A stretch of DNA of 64,000 nt from an uncultured Xylophilus sp. (GTDB taxonomy: Bacteria; Pseudomonadota; Gammaproteobacteria; Burkholderiales; Burkholderiaceae_C): positions 62,001-126,000 of the forward strand of contig CAJYQL010000133.1 of NCBI GenBank assembly GCA_913776965.1, in the 5' to 3' direction. The position numbers were made by a program, and so were the translations under genes. This document shows positions 56,484 to 64,000 of this stretch, in pieces (position 1 is the stretch's first letter; each line of letters opens with the position of its first letter). The notes beneath the pieces are model-generated. The model worked only from the letters and a program-made list of their open reading frames with translations. It was not told the DNA's origin and made no database searches.

Positions 56484-57305
56484 ATGCCCTCCGCGCCTCC
56501 TTCCCCGCCCGTCCCTTCGGACACGCCTTCCCCCGCCGCCGCCGGCACCCGGGTGGTGCTCGTCACCGGCGCCGCCCGCCGGCTCGGCCGCTCCATCGCG
56601 CTGGCGCTGGCGGCCGGCGGCTGGCAGGTGGCCGTCCACTACCGGGAGTCGGCGGCCGACGCTACTGAAACGATAGCTGAATGCGCAGATCTGGCGGGCG
56701 CTGCATTCGGTTTCGATGCCGATCTGGCGGACGAGGCGGCGGTCCGTGCCCTGGTGCCCCGGGTGACCGCGCATTTCGGCCGGCTGGATGCGGTGGTGAA
56801 CAACGCCTCGATCTTCGAGCACGACGATGCGGCGAGCTTCGGCTTCGCCGCCGCCGAGCGCCACCTGCGCACCAACACCGCCGCGCCGATCCTGCTGGCG
56901 CAGGCGCTGCATGCGCACCTCGTCGCCCGCGATGCGCCCCCCGGCGAGGCGGCCGTGGTCAACCTGCTCGACCAGAAGCTCTGGAACCCGAATCCCGATT
57001 TCCTGAGCTACACGCTGTCGAAGGCAGCGCTGGAAGCGGCGACCACGCTGCTCGCCCAGGCGCTCGCGCCGCGGCTGCGGGTGGTCGGCGTCGCACCGGG
57101 CCTCACGCTCACCAGCCACCTGCTGAGCGACGAACAGTTCGCCGCGCTGCACCGGCTGTCGCCGCTCGGCCGCTCGTCCACGCCGGAAGACGTCGCCGCG
57201 ACGGTGAAGTTCGCGCTGGAGAGCCGCGCGATCACCGGCACCACCCTGCTGGTCGACGGCGGCCAGCACCTGATGCGGTTCGACCGCGACTTTTCCCTGA
57301 TGTAG
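56484..57305 (+). CDS. Short-chain dehydrogenase, FolM/pteridine reductase-like
   Basis: This is a 273-residue NADP-type SDR. The cofactor motif TGAARRLGRSIA (TGxxxRxG) is the variant typical of pteridine reductases and FolM. Catalytic residues are YTLSKAALE (YxxxK) with an upstream Asn in VVNNASIFEHDD. It runs into folB with 2 bp between stop and start, supporting a role in reducing dihydropterin or dihydromonapterin. Residues about 60-75 (ATETIAECADLAGAAFGFDA) are encoded by a DNA stretch resembling the two-hairpin repeat. Confidence 0.88.
   Translation: MPSAPPSPPVPSDTPSPAAAGTRVVLVTGAARRLGRSIALALAAGGWQVAVHYRESAADATETIAECADLAGAAFGFDADLADEAAVRALVPRVTAHFGRLDAVVNNASIFEHDDAASFGFAAAERHLRTNTAAPILLAQALHAHLVARDAPPGEAAVVNLLDQKLWNPNPDFLSYTLSKAALEAATTLLAQALAPRLRVVGVAPGLTLTSHLLSDEQFAALHRLSPLGRSSTPEDVAATVKFALESRAITGTTLLVDGGQHLMRFDRDFSLM
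56661..56709 (+). repeat. Repeat-like element inside the SDR gene (copy 6)
   Basis: GCTACTGAAACGATAGCTG followed by AATGCGCAG...GCGCTGCATT keeps the two-hairpin outline of the other copies but lies fully within coding sequence and in frame. The match is weaker than for copies 1-5. Confidence 0.45.
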
Positions 57306-57307
57306 CC

Positions 57308-57679
57308 ATGTCGCTCACCAAAGGCACCCAGATCCTGACCCTCACCGGCCTGCGCTTCGACGCCAGCCTGGGCATCCTCGACCACGAGCGCCGCGCGCCG
57401 CAGCCGATCCAGGTCGATGCGGAGCTCAACCTCGGCAGCCAGGACCTGCTGCCGGCCGACGACGACATCGGCCACGTGCTCGACTACCGCAAGGTGCGCC
57501 GGATCATCATCGACGAGTGCACCGCCGAGCACGTCAACCTGCTGGAGAGCCTGATCGGCAAGCTGTCGCACCGGCTGCTGCAGCTGCCGGGCGTGCTGGG
57601 CGTGCGGGTGAAGATCGCCAAGCTGGAAATCTTCGAGGACTGCGAAGTGGCGATCCGCGCCGAAACGGGGCAGTGGTAG
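57308..57679 (+). CDS. folB: Dihydroneopterin aldolase
   Basis: This 123-residue folate-biosynthesis enzyme splits dihydroneopterin to 6-hydroxymethyl-dihydropterin and glycolaldehyde. Typical segments are RFDASLGILDHERRAPQPIQ with the substrate Glu, VLDYRKVRRII and NLLESLIGKLSHRLL. The length is normal. It sits directly after the FolM-like SDR and 117 bp before ttcA. Confidence 0.93.
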   Translation: MSLTKGTQILTLTGLRFDASLGILDHERRAPQPIQVDAELNLGSQDLLPADDDIGHVLDYRKVRRIIIDECTAEHVNLLESLIGKLSHRLLQLPGVLGVRVKIAKLEIFEDCEVAIRAETGQW

Positions 57680-57796
57680 GCCCTTCGCCCGGCACCCGCC
57701 CCCGTCCGGCGGCGAACGACGAAAATACCGACCTGCCCGCCGCGCGCCCGCACGCCTGCGGCCGCGCCCGCCCCTCTTTCTCCACCGGAGGCTGCC

Positions 57797-58732
57797 ATGA
57801 GTGCCGTCTGGACCGAACCCACCGAAACCGCCCTGCCCCCCGCCGCCGCCGGCACCACCGCCCGGATCGAGCGCGAGACCCACAAGCTCGAAAAGCGCCT
57901 CTGCCGCGAGATGGGCCGCGCCATCGTCGACTACGCCATGGTCGAGGAAGGCGACAAGGTCATGGTCTGCATGTCCGGCGGCAAGGACAGCTACGCGATG
58001 CTCGACATTCTGCTGAAACTGAAGGCCCGGGCGCCGATCCGTTTCGACATCATCGCGGTCAACCTCGACCAGAAACAGCCGGGCTTTCCGGAGCACGTGC
58101 TGCCCGAATACCTGACCGCCCTCGGCATCCCGTTCCACATCGAGAACCTGGACACCTACCGCATCGTCAAGCGCGTCATCCCCGAGGGCAAGACCACCTG
58201 CGGCCTGTGCAGCCGGCTGCGCCGCGGCATCCTGTACCGGGTGGCCGACGAGCTGGGCGCGACCAAGGTGGCGCTCGGCCACCACCGCGACGACATCCTG
58301 CAGACCTTCTTCCTCAACATGTTCTTCGGCGCCAAGCTGAAGGCGATGCCGCCCAAGCTGGTGAGCGACGACGGCCGGCACGTGGTGATCCGGCCGCTCG
58401 CCTATGTGGCCGAGAAGGACCTGGTGCGCTGGGCGCAGCACCGGCAGTTCCCGATCATTCCCTGCACGCTCTGCGGCAGCCAGGAGAACCTGCAGAGGAA
58501 GCAGGTCGCGGAGATGCTGCGCGACTGGGAGCGCAAGTACCCGGGCCGCATCGAGAACATGTTCGGCGCGCTGCAGAACGTCGCGCCGTCGCACCTGCTC
58601 GACGGAACCCTGCACGACTTCCGGCATCTCACCGCCACCGGCATCCCCCGCGAGGACGGCGACAAGGCCTTCGACCCCGAAACCTTCGTTACGCCCGCCG
58701 GGCCTGCCGGCCTGAACATCGTGCAGATCTGA
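57797..58732 (+). CDS. ttcA: tRNA 2-thiocytidine(32) synthetase TtcA
   Basis: This is a 311-residue cytoplasmic [4Fe-4S] enzyme that thiolates C32 in certain tRNAs. The PP-loop is [13 protein letters not shown], with CxxC motifs in [14 protein letters not shown] and [17 protein letters not shown]. The motif [20 protein letters not shown] matches TtcA. The start is ATG 57797, preceded by CCGGAGG. Confidence 0.95.
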   Translation: MSAVWTEPTETALPPAAAGTTARIERETHKLEKRLCREMGRAIVDYAMVEEGDKVMVCMSGGKDSYAMLDILLKLKARAPIRFDIIAVNLDQKQPGFPEHVLPEYLTALGIPFHIENLDTYRIVKRVIPEGKTTCGLCSRLRRGILYRVADELGATKVALGHHRDDILQTFFLNMFFGAKLKAMPPKLVSDDGRHVVIRPLAYVAEKDLVRWAQHRQFPIIPCTLCGSQENLQRKQVAEMLRDWERKYPGRIENMFGALQNVAPSHLLDGTLHDFRHLTATGIPREDGDKAFDPETFVTPAGPAGLNIVQI

Positions 58733-58792
58733 GTGCGGCGCCGAATGTGCCGCACCGACCGGCGGCCCGGTGCCGCCGACCAGGAGGATTCC

Positions 58793-59416
58793 ATGCGACG
58801 CGTCTTCTTCGCCTCTTTCGCCCTCGGCGCCGCCGCGCTGCTCGCCGGCTGCTCGACCACCCGCACGATCGACAGCGACGTGCAGGCGTTCTCGACCATC
58901 GCCACCGTTCCGGCGGGCGCCACCTACCGATTCGAGCGGCTGCCGTCGCAGCAGGCCCGCTTCGTCGAGCAGGCGCCGCTGGAGGCGCTGGCCGAACGTG
59001 CGCTGGAACGCGTCGGCCTGCGGCGCGATGATGCGGCGGCCAAGTACACCGTGCAGGTCGGCCTGAGCGCGCAGCGGCAGGTCCGCTACGACCCGTGGGG
59101 CCCGGGCTGGGGCCCCGGTTGGGGGCCGGGCTGGGGCTTCGGCGGCTGGGGGGGCGGCTACCGGCGCGGCTACTACGGGTACGGCGGCTACGGCTGGGGC
59201 GGCCCGTTCCCCGACCGGGTGCTCTACCAGCAGCAGGTCGATCTGGTGATGCGCGACCTCTCCAGCGGCCAGATCGTCTACGAGACCCATGCCGCGCACG
59301 ACAGCCTGCGGCCGGCCGACGCGGCGGTACTGTCGGTGATGCTCGACTCCGCCCTCTACGGCTTTCCGAAGGCCACGCCGGGCATCCGCCAGGTCAACGT
59401 CGAGATACCCCGATGA
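58793..59416 (+). CDS. DUF4136 family lipoprotein
   Basis: This is a 207-residue outer-envelope lipoprotein. The signal ends in AALLAGCSTTRTI with the lipidated Cys near residue 20. The DUF4136 body (SDVQAFSTIATVPAGATYRF) is followed by a Gly/Trp/Tyr-rich insert (GPGWGPGWGPGWG, then YRRGYYGYGGYGWGG), and the domain resumes at VLYQQQVDLVMRD. ATG 58793 has CAGGAGG upstream. The function is unknown; the aromatic-glycine insert varies among relatives. A strong terminator follows. Confidence 0.88.
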   Translation: MRRVFFASFALGAAALLAGCSTTRTIDSDVQAFSTIATVPAGATYRFERLPSQQARFVEQAPLEALAERALERVGLRRDDAAAKYTVQVGLSAQRQVRYDPWGPGWGPGWGPGWGFGGWGGGYRRGYYGYGGYGWGGPFPDRVLYQQQVDLVMRDLSSGQIVYETHAAHDSLRPADAAVLSVMLDSALYGFPKATPGIRQVNVEIPR

Positions 59417-59441
59417 CCGCAGCGGGCTGCTATCCTGAAAT

Positions 59442-59466
59442 GCCGCCTCCGGGCGGCTTTTCTTTT
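59442..59466 (+). terminator. Rho-independent terminator after the DUF4136 gene
   Basis: A GCCGCC stem (59442-59447), TCCG loop and GGCGGC (59452-59457) are followed by TTTTCTTTT. It is the clearest intrinsic terminator in the window and lies 26 bp after the lipoprotein stop. Confidence 0.85.
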
Positions 59467-59496
59467 GTCCCCTTTTTGCGCCTGCCGCCGCTGCCC

Positions 59497-60135
59497 ATGG
59501 ATGCCACCCGCCTCATCGCCATCCGCCACGGCGAAACCGCCTGGAACGTCGACACCCGCATCCAGGGCCAGCTCGACATCCCGCTCAACGACACCGGCGA
59601 ATGGCAGGCCGGCCAGGCCGGCCAGGCGCTCGCCGGCGAAATCGTCGCGGCGGTCTATGCGAGCGACCTGCTGCGCGCCTACCGGACCGCCGAGCGGATC
59701 GGCATGGCGCTCGGACTGCCGGTGACCCCCGACACCGGGCTGCGGGAACGCGGCTTCGGCCGGTTCGAGGGCATGACCTTCGCCGAGATCGAATCGACCC
59801 TGCCCGAGCAGGCGCACCGCTGGCGCACCCGCGATCCGCTGTTCGCTCCGGAAGGCGGCGAGTCGCTGGTCGTCTTCCGGCAGCGGGTCGTGGAGACGGT
59901 GCACGCCATCGCCGCGCGGCATGCGGGCGAGCAGGTGGTGATCGTCGCCCACGGCGGCGTGATGGACGTGCTCTACCGCGCAGCCACCCGCCAGGAACTG
60001 CAGGCACCGCGCACCTGGAAGCTCGGCAACGCCGCGATCAACCGGCTGCTCTGGACGCCCGAGGGCCTGAGCCTGGTCGGCTGGGCCGACGATGCACACC
60101 TGATGCGCGGCGAGCGTGACGACCTGACCGTCTGA
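59497..60135 (+). CDS. Histidine phosphatase family protein (phosphoglycerate mutase-like)
   Basis: This is a 212-residue enzyme. The catalytic motif IRHGETAWN is near the N-terminus, with second-His motif VIVAHGGVMDVLYRAA and the active-site Glu in LRERGFGRFEGMT. The sequence resembles bacterial phosphatases of the GpmB/CobC type more than cofactor-dependent glycolytic mutase; substrate unknown. ATG 59497 lies 30 bp after the terminator, so the promoter must overlap or precede it. Confidence 0.9.
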   Translation: MDATRLIAIRHGETAWNVDTRIQGQLDIPLNDTGEWQAGQAGQALAGEIVAAVYASDLLRAYRTAERIGMALGLPVTPDTGLRERGFGRFEGMTFAEIESTLPEQAHRWRTRDPLFAPEGGESLVVFRQRVVETVHAIAARHAGEQVVIVAHGGVMDVLYRAATRQELQAPRTWKLGNAAINRLLWTPEGLSLVGWADDAHLMRGERDDLTV

Positions 60136-60286
60136 GCGTCCGATCACGCTGCAGGCGCCGCTCGGCGCGGCCTGTGCCGTCCTTCACGCGCCCAATTTGC
60201 AACCGTCAGAAATGTTGGCGCCGTAACTGCAGGCACTCTCTAGGATGCCGGGGGGAGACCCCACTCAGACCTGACCGACCCGCGCC

Positions 60287-61039
60287 ATGGAATACCTGCA
60301 AACCCTCGCCACCGATCCGGCCGCCTGGATCGCCTTGGTCACGCTGATCGTCATGGAAGTCGTGCTCGGCATCGACAACCTGATCTTCATCTCGATCCTG
60401 ACCAACAAGCTGCCGGAAAAGAACCGGGCGCGGGCCCGGCGCCTCGGCATCGGCGCGGCGCTGGTGATGCGGCTGGCGCTGCTCGGCACCATCGCGATCA
60501 TCGTGCGGCTGACCGACCCGGTGTTCGAGGTGTTCGGCAAGGGCTTTTCGTGGCGCGACCTGATCCTGATCGCCGGCGGACTGTTCCTGGTGTGGAAGGC
60601 GACCAAGGAAATCCACCACAGCATGGACGCCGCGCCGGCCGATTCCGACGTGTTCACGCCCAAGGGCCCGGGGCTGACCACCGCCGCCGCGATCGGCCAG
60701 ATCCTGCTGCTGGACCTGGTGTTCTCGATCGACAGCATCATCACCGCCGTCGGCATGACCGAGCACGTCCCGATCATGGTGATCGCGGTGCTGGTCACCG
60801 TCGCGGTAATGCTGTTCGCCGCCACCCCGCTGGCCAACTTCATCAACGCCAACCCGACCATCGTGATGCTGGCGCTCGGCTTCCTGCTGCTGATCGGCAC
60901 CACGCTGATCGCCGAAGGCTTCGGCGCCCACATTCCCAAGGGCTACATCTACGCGGCGATGGCGTTCTCGGCCGTGGTCGAGATGCTCAACATGCTGTCG
61001 CGCCGCGCCAAGCGGCGCAAGGAAGCCGGCGGCAAGTGA
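60287..61039 (+). CDS. TerC family membrane protein
   Basis: This is a 250-residue protein with about seven membrane helices. The metal-binding motif [15 protein letters not shown] in helix 1-2 and the mirrored [15 protein letters not shown] are the TerC signature. Some members export Mn2+ to load secreted enzymes or resist tellurite. The C-terminus is basic ([12 protein letters not shown]). ATG 60287 is preceded by a 151-bp gap. No manganese riboswitch core was identified in it. Confidence 0.92.
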   Translation: MEYLQTLATDPAAWIALVTLIVMEVVLGIDNLIFISILTNKLPEKNRARARRLGIGAALVMRLALLGTIAIIVRLTDPVFEVFGKGFSWRDLILIAGGLFLVWKATKEIHHSMDAAPADSDVFTPKGPGLTTAAAIGQILLLDLVFSIDSIITAVGMTEHVPIMVIAVLVTVAVMLFAATPLANFINANPTIVMLALGFLLLIGTTLIAEGFGAHIPKGYIYAAMAFSAVVEMLNMLSRRAKRRKEAGGK

Positions 61040-61085
61040 GTCTCCGGCAGACCGGTCGTTCCGGCCTGCGCGGATCGGTGCCGCA

Positions 61086-62657
61086 TCAGCGCATCGACCG
61101 GCCTTTCGGCCCCAGCCCGTGCAGCGCCAGGGCGGCCGCATCCTCCGCCCAGCGGCACAGCAGCGGCCGGGTAGCCGCCGGCTCGATCACGTCGACGATG
61201 CCGAAGCGCTCCGCAGTGCGGTAGGGCGAACTGAGCTGGTGGTACTCGGCTTCGAGCGCGGTGCGCAGGGCGAGCGGGTCGTCGGCCTTCTCCAGGTCGC
61301 GGCGGTAGGCCGCCGCCACGCCCCCCTCGATCGGAATGGAGCCCCAGCGCGCCGACGGCCAGGCGAAGCGGTGCGGGATCGACGTGCCGGTGGGGCCGAA
61401 CTTCGGGCTCAGCATCGCCCCCGCGAGGCCGAAGCAGCGGCGCAGCACGATCGCGCACCACGGCACCGAGGACTGCTCGATCGCCGCGCCGGCCCGCAGC
61501 GTCGCGTACATCGTGCCGTCGCGCTCGGCCTCCAGGCCGGTCATGGTGCCCGGCTGGTCGACCAGGTTGACGATCGGCAGGTGGAAGGTGTCGCACAGGT
61601 CGACGAAGCGCTCCATCTTGATCGACGCGGCCCGGGTCAGCGCCCCGCCCATCACCACCGGGTTGTTGATCATGACGCCGACGGCGATGCCGTCGAGGCG
61701 GGCGAAGAGGGTCAACAGCGATGCGCCGAAATGCGGCGCCATCTCGAACAGCGAGCCTTCGTCGAACAGAGCGGCTGCGATCTTGCGGGGCGCGAAGATC
61801 TTGCGGCGGTCGCGCGGGATCGCGTCGTTGAGCCAGGGCGCTTCGCGCGACGGCGGATCGTGGCGCGGGCCGCGCGGCGGGGCCTCCCAGACATTGGCCG
61901 GCAGGTAGGACAGGAAGCGGCGCGCCAGCGCGAGCGCTTCCTCCTCGGTGTCCACACCGTTGTGCACCACGCCGCTCACCCGGTGGATGTCGTAGCCGCC
62001 CAGCGCTTCCTTGTCGATGTCGTAGCCGAGTGCCTGCTTGACCACCGGCGGCCCGCCGGCGAAGACCTGGCTGCGGCCCTTGAGCATGATCGAGAAATGC
62101 GACGAGCCGACCCGGATCGCCCCCAGTCCGGCACATGCGCCCATCGCGATGCCGACCACCGGCGAGCGGCCGAGCAGCGCGGCGCCGGGCATAAAGGCGT
62201 AACCGGGAATCTTGGTATGGCCGGACTGCTTCAGCAGCTTGACGCTGCCGCCGGCGGTATCGACCATGCGTACCAGCGGCCGGCGGTATTCGTAGGCATA
62301 GCGGTCGGCATACACCCATTTCTCCGCGACCGCAGCCTCCGACGAACCGCCACGGATGGTGAAGTCGTCCGACACCACGACCGCGGACCGCCCCTCGATG
62401 CGGGCCAGCCCCATCACCTGGGTCGAAGGCGTGACCGACAGCAGCGCGCCGCGCGCGTCGTAGCGGCCCTTGCCGGCCAGCGTGCCCATCTCCTGGAAGG
62501 AGCCGTCGTCCACCAGCGCGGCGATGCGCTCGCGGGCATTGAGCCGGCCGGCTGCGCGCCAGCGGGTGGTCGCGTCCTCGCCGCCCATCGCCTGCGCATC
62601 GGCACGCCGGCGCGCCAGTTCGGCGAACTCGTCCGCCCATTCGGTACTCGGACCCAT
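61086..62657 (-). CDS. Acyl-CoA carboxyltransferase subunit (propionyl/acetyl-CoA carboxylase beta-like)
   Basis: This is a 523-residue protein with two crotonase-like carboxyltransferase domains. The N-terminal GRLNARERIAALVDDGSFQE, the acyl-CoA site GACAGLGAIRVGSSHFSIML and the second-half NPVVMGGALTRAASIKMERF and QPGTMTGLEAE match the family. Biotin carboxylase and biotin carrier genes are not in the window, so partners are elsewhere or it acts in a decarboxylase. ATG 62657 follows GAGGAGC and is 8 bp after the CaiB-type transferase stop. Confidence 0.85.
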   Translation of the reverse strand: MGPSTEWADEFAELARRRADAQAMGGEDATTRWRAAGRLNARERIAALVDDGSFQEMGTLAGKGRYDARGALLSVTPSTQVMGLARIEGRSAVVVSDDFTIRGGSSEAAVAEKWVYADRYAYEYRRPLVRMVDTAGGSVKLLKQSGHTKIPGYAFMPGAALLGRSPVVGIAMGACAGLGAIRVGSSHFSIMLKGRSQVFAGGPPVVKQALGYDIDKEALGGYDIHRVSGVVHNGVDTEEEALALARRFLSYLPANVWEAPPRGPRHDPPSREAPWLNDAIPRDRRKIFAPRKIAAALFDEGSLFEMAPHFGASLLTLFARLDGIAVGVMINNPVVMGGALTRAASIKMERFVDLCDTFHLPIVNLVDQPGTMTGLEAERDGTMYATLRAGAAIEQSSVPWCAIVLRRCFGLAGAMLSPKFGPTGTSIPHRFAWPSARWGSIPIEGGVAAAYRRDLEKADDPLALRTALEAEYHQLSSPYRTAERFGIVDVIEPAATRPLLCRWAEDAAALALHGLGPKGRSMR

Positions 62658-62665
62658 CGTGCTCC

Positions 62666-63913
62666 TCACAGGCTGTCCACCACCGTTCGGCCGCGCGCCA
62701 CGCCGCGGGCGAACAGGTCGTCGATCGTCTCGGCCTCCAGGCCCAGTTCGTCGCGCAGCACCGCGGCGGTGTCGGCGCCGAGATCCGGTCCGGTGTGGCG
62801 CACCCGGCCGGGCGTGGCCGACAGGCGCGGCACGACGCCGGTCTGCGTGATCTCGCCCAATACCGGATGCGGCACCGGCAGCAACATGTCGCGTGCACGG
62901 TAGTGCGGGTCGGCGAAGATGTCCTTCACGGTGAAGACGCGCGAGGCCGGCACGCCCGCCTGCTGCAGCGTCGCTTCCAGTACGGCGCCGTCGAACTGCG
63001 CCGTCCAGCGGCCGACCAGCGCATCCATCGCCCGCATGTTGTCCTGCTCGCCGCGCAGCCGAATCGTCGCGAAGCGCGGATCGGTGAGCAGTTCCGGCTG
63101 CTCCATCACCGCCACCAGCCGCTCGTAGGTGGACTTGCTGTTGGCCGCGATCAGAATGAAGCCGCCGTCGCGGGTCGGGTAGAGGCTGTTGGGCGACATC
63201 GACGGCAGGTTCGGGCCCTGGCGCATCGGCACCGTGCCCAGCTTCTCGTGCGCGGGCACCACCGACTCCATCTGCGAGAAGGCCGCTTCGTAGAGCGCCA
63301 CGTCCACCACCTGGCCCTGGCCGGTGCGGTCGCGATGGCGCAGCGCCGCCAGCAGGCCGAAGGCGGCATAGACCGAACTCAGGTAGTCGGTCGTCGCCAG
63401 CGCCACCCGCGAGGGCGGCCGGTCCGGGTCTCCGGTCATGTGGCGCACGCCGCCGAACGCTTCGCAGATGGCGCCGTAGCCCGGCAGGTGGGCGTACGGC
63501 CCGTCCTGGCCGTAGCCGGAGATGCGCACGTAGACGATGCCCGGCTTGCGGCGCGACACCGCCTCGTAGCCGAGGCCGAGCCGCTCCAGCACGCCGGGGC
63601 GGTTGTTCTCCAGCACCACGTCGGCCTTGTCGATCAGGGCCAGCGCGAGCTGCACGCCCTCGGCGGTCTTCAGGTCGAGCACGACCGAGCGCTTGCCGCG
63701 CAGGATCGAGCTGCTGTAGAGGCTCACCTCGCCGACATGGCTGCCGAGCTGGCGCACCGGATCGCCTTCGGGCGGCTCGATCTTGACCACGTCGGCACCG
63801 AAGTCCGCGAGCAGCCGGCCGCAGGCCGGTCCGGCGATGGTGGTGCAGATCTCGACGATGCGCAGCCCGTCGAGCGCGGGCGGCGGCAGGGAGGATGCGG
63901 CGGTGGGGTTCAT
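62666..63913 (-). CDS. CaiB/BaiF family CoA-transferase 2
   Basis: This is a 415-residue class III CoA-transferase. Motifs are GLRIVEICTTIAGPACGRLL, VVKIEPPEGDPVRQLG and DVALYEAAFSQMES, which contains a Glu or Asp candidate. It differs from the 19-20 kb transferase at most variable positions, so it is not a recent duplicate. It couples to the upstream gene by a 4-bp overlap and precedes the carboxyltransferase, suggesting activation of an organic acid followed by (de)carboxylation. Confidence 0.88.
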   Translation of the reverse strand: MNPTAASSLPPPALDGLRIVEICTTIAGPACGRLLADFGADVVKIEPPEGDPVRQLGSHVGEVSLYSSSILRGKRSVVLDLKTAEGVQLALALIDKADVVLENNRPGVLERLGLGYEAVSRRKPGIVYVRISGYGQDGPYAHLPGYGAICEAFGGVRHMTGDPDRPPSRVALATTDYLSSVYAAFGLLAALRHRDRTGQGQVVDVALYEAAFSQMESVVPAHEKLGTVPMRQGPNLPSMSPNSLYPTRDGGFILIAANSKSTYERLVAVMEQPELLTDPRFATIRLRGEQDNMRAMDALVGRWTAQFDGAVLEATLQQAGVPASRVFTVKDIFADPHYRARDMLLPVPHPVLGEITQTGVVPRLSATPGRVRHTGPDLGADTAAVLRDELGLEAETIDDLFARGVARGRTVVDSL

Positions 63914-64000
63914 CGGACCATGCCCAACTGGCGCAGCAGCCGCGCCGACGATTGCAGCTCTTCGGCCACATAGGCCGCGGCCTGCGTGTGGTCCATGAAG
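63910..64000 (-). CDS. C-terminal fragment of a gene entering from the right edge
   Basis: The last 29 codons of a minus-strand gene are visible (FMDHTQAAAYVAEELQSSAR, then LLRQLGMVR and TGA). The stop overlaps the CaiB-transferase ATG, so it belongs to the same operon. The ending resembles the C-terminal helix of Bug-type receptors, but 29 residues are too few to be sure. Confidence 0.6.
   Translation of the reverse strand, partial: FMDHTQAAAYVAEELQSSARLLRQLGMVR

Noticed and set aside
59090..59215. Tandem repeat in the DUF4136 gene that could look like a small repeat array
   Set aside because: It encodes a Gly/Trp/Tyr-rich segment in frame; spacing is irregular and it is not a CRISPR or mobile repeat.
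60136..60286. Possible manganese (yybP-ykoY) riboswitch before the TerC gene
   Set aside because: TerC-family genes often have one, but the conserved core sequence was not found; only a short GC hairpin is present.

Overview
The window is about 70% G+C, densely coded on both strands, and reads as a chromosomal segment of a Burkholderiales bacterium, most likely Comamonadaceae. The gene content supports this: Bug-type periplasmic receptors, Lrp/hpd/phhA, kynBUA, an MdtABC-OMF pump, otsBA with a GH15 enzyme, ttcA and folB. So do short intergenic repeats of a kind common in that family. No rRNA, tRNA, CRISPR array, phage or transposase gene was seen.

Layout. 1-5.2 kb: corC 5' end, a GNAT enzyme, an HD-GYP protein, a Cds1-like PLP enzyme, an Lrp regulator and hpd. 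5.3-11 kb: phhA, then a TonB siderophore receptor with a fused PepSY/flavodoxin/FNR reductase behind a Fur-like site. 11-16.1 kb: a PAS-GGDEF cyclase, a lipase-like hydrolase, an acyl-CoA ligase and an MBL hydrolase. 16.1-28.3 kb: an accessory catabolic island. A PrpR-like sigma-54 activator sits between two operons with nearly identical -24/-12 promoters: leftward CaiB CoA-transferase, HMG-CoA lyase and two Bug receptors; rightward TctB, TctA, a third Bug receptor, a trimethylamine-dehydrogenase-like flavoprotein and a GlcG/HbpS protein. 28.3-34.1 kb: lytic transglycosylase, 5-formyl-THF cyclo-ligase, two GSTs, cca and a VF530 protein. 34.1-44.4 kb: mdtA-mdtB-mdtC-OMF on the minus strand, disturbed by repeats. 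44.6-49.7 kb: otsB, GH15, otsA and a ROK kinase. 50.1-53 kb: kynB-kynU-kynA. 53-55.2 kb: a PfpI protein facing an unrecognised 515-residue protein. 55.3-61 kb: COG1565 methyltransferase, FolM-like SDR, folB, ttcA, a DUF4136 lipoprotein, a histidine phosphatase and TerC. 61-64 kb: an acyl-CoA carboxyltransferase, a second CaiB transferase and the end of another gene.

How it works together. The island looks like a self-contained uptake and degradation pathway for a branched di- or tricarboxylic acid: TTT import, CoA activation, then HMG-CoA-lyase-type cleavage, all induced through sigma-54. Aromatic amino acid catabolism appears twice (Phe/Tyr through phhA-hpd; Trp through kynBUA).

The most unusual structures are: the paired sigma-54 promoters; a two-hairpin repeat (six copies) that supplies stop or start codons to five genes; a repeat-derived in-frame insertion in MdtB; a long inverted repeat splitting mdtB from mdtC; and the unrecognised Pro/Leu-repeat protein at 53.6-55.2 kb.
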